Positions 61,721-64,000 of a stretch of DNA of 64,000 bases are shown piece by piece; position 1 is the stretch's first letter; every line of letters begins with the position of its first letter. A program made the position numbers and the translations under genes. This DNA is from Malurus cyaneus samueli (lineage: Eukaryota > Chordata > Aves > Passeriformes > Maluridae), in NCBI GenBank assembly GCA_009741485.1, contig CM019216.1:46198863-46262862 (forward strand), written 5' to 3'. The notes under the pieces are model-generated. The model saw only the letters and a program-made list of their open reading frames with translations, had not been told where the DNA came from and made no database searches.

Positions 61721-64000
61721 AGACAAACATTTAGCAGGAGATGGAGACTCTTGAAATGGAGGCTTTTCATATATAATTTAGCTGAAAGGTAGGAAGAAAG
61801 ACAGAAAGTAGATGAAAGCAAACAAAGCCTCATAGACAGTTTTCACGTGTGAGGTAGAGTGAACCACAGAGTGAGCCAGGTGGTGGACCTGGGTGCTGGA
61901 GTTTGTCTAAGGACTGACGAGATGAGAGTTTTTACTGTGCTGTAGCTGCACACATCCTCTCACTGAGTTGGTGTCAGGCTCACCCTCTCCTCAGTGCTGT
62001 GCTACCCTGGGTCCTGATTTCCCTCCCCTGCAGCGAGGTCACTGCTGCTCCAGCCACTCATGCACAAAGAAGAGTGTCCCATTGTTCTCAGGTACCCAAC
62101 ATTGGCATGACTGGCCAAGCTCCCTGGGCATCCCTGCATTCATTTCCACACAACTCTGATCTCCAGGATTCAGGCTCCCCACCTCCAGGCTCTTTTCTGC
62201 AGCCATGATTGTCATCTTCTGCTTTCCAGCCCCCTTCTTTTTTCTGACACCACTTCTTTTTGGAACTAGCTCTTCTTTCCTGGCCCCCAAGCCTCCCTTT
62301 TCCCCAGTCTAAATAATTACTTTGCAGAAGCACATGATTAGAACCACCTTCTAATTGGTGGTTCTGTCTCACGTTTTCTTATTAGCTGGAAGATTCAGGA
62401 CATGTCACTTTTTTTCAGTATGAGCATCATCAAAATTTGCAACTAGCCACATCAGCTGCATCAACGAAGTAGCAGTAGCTTTCAAGCAACTTTGCTTGAA
62501 ATTTGAAGAGTTTCAAAAATTCAGTCAGATGCTCACCCCAGCAGACATAGACCCAAGTAGATGCTGCCAGCTAGCATTCAAAATTCAAAATGAATATTTG
62601 AACTAGTTATGCATTAAAGCACCTTGAACATTGTTATCATCTATGCCTGGTAGGGATTTTCATCTCTAGGCTCTACTTGGGTTATGGAAAAGCTGGAAAC
62701 ATCATTTGAATATCTCAGGCCTATTGGTTCAAAAGGATAACAAATACACAAAACCTTGAATCTCACTATAGAATTTTGATTGCTTTTTATTTTCTTTAGT
62801 CTGTGTAGAGATCTCTGAAAAACAACCTGCTTTTCTAAAAGAAAAATAAAAGCACTTGATATTTCAGAAAAATATAAAAAGCGAGCATCCATCTGCTTGC
62901 ATGATCTGGAAGGCATTGCCAGTGTTTCCTGCTCTACTGCTAGTGAATACAGTCAGATGGAAGTGAAGAGAGCAGTAAGTGTGGATTGCTGGTCAGCCAA
63001 AGAAAGCTTCAAAAAGACTGAGGACACCGAAGGGATACTGCGTCTTGTTATGCTCTGATTGAGATGGACTGCCTGGGTATGGTATGGGCATGAGAAGAGG
63101 TTGCAAAATGATCCTGTGGATTAGATTGCCATCAGCTTTTGACTGTGAGCAAGCCTTTCACATTACTGAAAAATAAAAAGAACAGATTCTAGTGAAAAGT
63201 TAGATGATTTTAATGTGATTGGTAAGCAATGCATGATCCTGGAAGGGCCTTGGCTCAATTATTTCTTCTGCCTTGTCCAGACACTCTCTGATGACTATTA
63301 TTATTTCAGATTTATTTTACAGAAATGTCTAGAAACACTGACTGGAAAAGTATAAATAAGCAGTCTGTTCCAGAAAGCTTGAAATATAAAAGAAACAGAG
63401 GCAAGCCTTGAGTACAATGAGAGAGCAGAGAAAAAATGTGGTAATGAAGATGAGCTCCACAGTGATATTGGAGAGCTGTGTGCATTGGTTTCAGCTGCAC
63501 ATGTGTACTTCTGAAATAACTCTACCAGAATATTTGCAACTACAGTGAAGTGAAATTGATGCAAGGTCGAAATTGGAATCCTTTTGTTTCAAGTGTGACA
63601 CACAGATCAGTGATCCAGTCCTCTTAACTGTGCAGGGGACACACATTTGTAACGTGGCAGAGGATTTCGCAAATTCTGAGTGACATTTCCAAATCTCAGT
63701 GAGGTACTGCTTTGCCTCCTGGGTCACTGACAGTTTATAACTTCCTGGGCACCCACTGTTGACATTCAACACTGAAATGTATCTTTTTAATGTATTTAAA
63801 TATTTTCTGTTAATGGGAAGAGAAAAAAGAAAAAGAAAAAGATTAATTTTGCACATGTTTTCTTGTTCATCTGGTAGAAAAAAACAGATAAATGTAGCCT
63901 TGCCACAATGTTAGCTACACTAAGAATGTGCTCATGCACAGTACAGAACTGTTTTCACATCTCATTTCCTTAACAGCTGAGACGGAAAATTAATTTAGAA

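Larger units (their letters stand above)
60331..64000. other. non-coding stretch, no gene recognised
   Basis: Holds the G/T-rich tract at 60861-60958, an ambiguous base at 60987, a T21 tract at 61700-61720 and an A/G tract at 63820-63841. A somewhat more GC-rich patch at 61840-62320 has open frames on both strands (up to 94 codons) with no family signature. The 121-codon minus-strand frame at 63491-63856 is also unrecognisable. No CR1, SINE or LTR seen. Confidence 0.5.

Noticed and set aside
63491..63856. 121-codon open frame, minus strand
   Set aside because: No family signature, start and end not in any exon-like context; probably chance.

Overview
This window looks like non-coding nuclear DNA from a bird, most likely a songbird. 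It is AT-rich, stop codons are frequent in all six frames, and it carries no operon-like gene packing, rRNA or CRISPR array. The diagnostic signal is a scatter of CR1 (chicken repeat 1) LINE fragments in both orientations, with the typical avian CR1 3' end (ATTCTATGATTCTATG-like). There is also one tRNA-Ile-derived SINE with a CR1-type tail (58000-58140) that resembles the TguSINE1 family of passerines. These family assignments come from remembered consensus features, not from a database search.

Layout. 1-5090: nothing recognisable except a 23-bp palindrome at 3460. 5095-5710: antisense remnant of CR1 ORF2. 5711-20411: unique-looking DNA with a large (ATCT)n microsatellite at 14665-14808. 20412-20554: short CR1 3' end. 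24839-25212: an unusual structure made of two inverted, circularly permuted copies of a roughly 177-bp unit containing degenerate telomere-like hexamers. 28097-28548: well preserved CR1 3' end. 39666-39860: old CR1 piece. 42613-43391: two CR1 copies head to head. 44412-44835: old antisense CR1. 53913-54261: sense CR1. 55516-56540: an antisense CR1 split by a younger sense CR1. 58000-58140: the SINE. 59580-60330: antisense CR1 ORF2 remnant containing the start of the reverse transcriptase. 60861-60958: a G/T-only-like tract. 60331-64000: otherwise unremarkable.

I find no protein-coding gene that I can name. The best candidates for host exons are two phase-compatible segments on the + strand at 57365-57490 and 58673-58736, each with plausible splice sites. 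They could be internal exons of a large gene whose introns fill this window, or chance. All longer open frames (up to 145 codons) are explained by microsatellites, CR1 remnants or chance. Nothing here forms a working pathway; the window is best read as an intron or intergenic interval shaped by retroposon insertion and decay.
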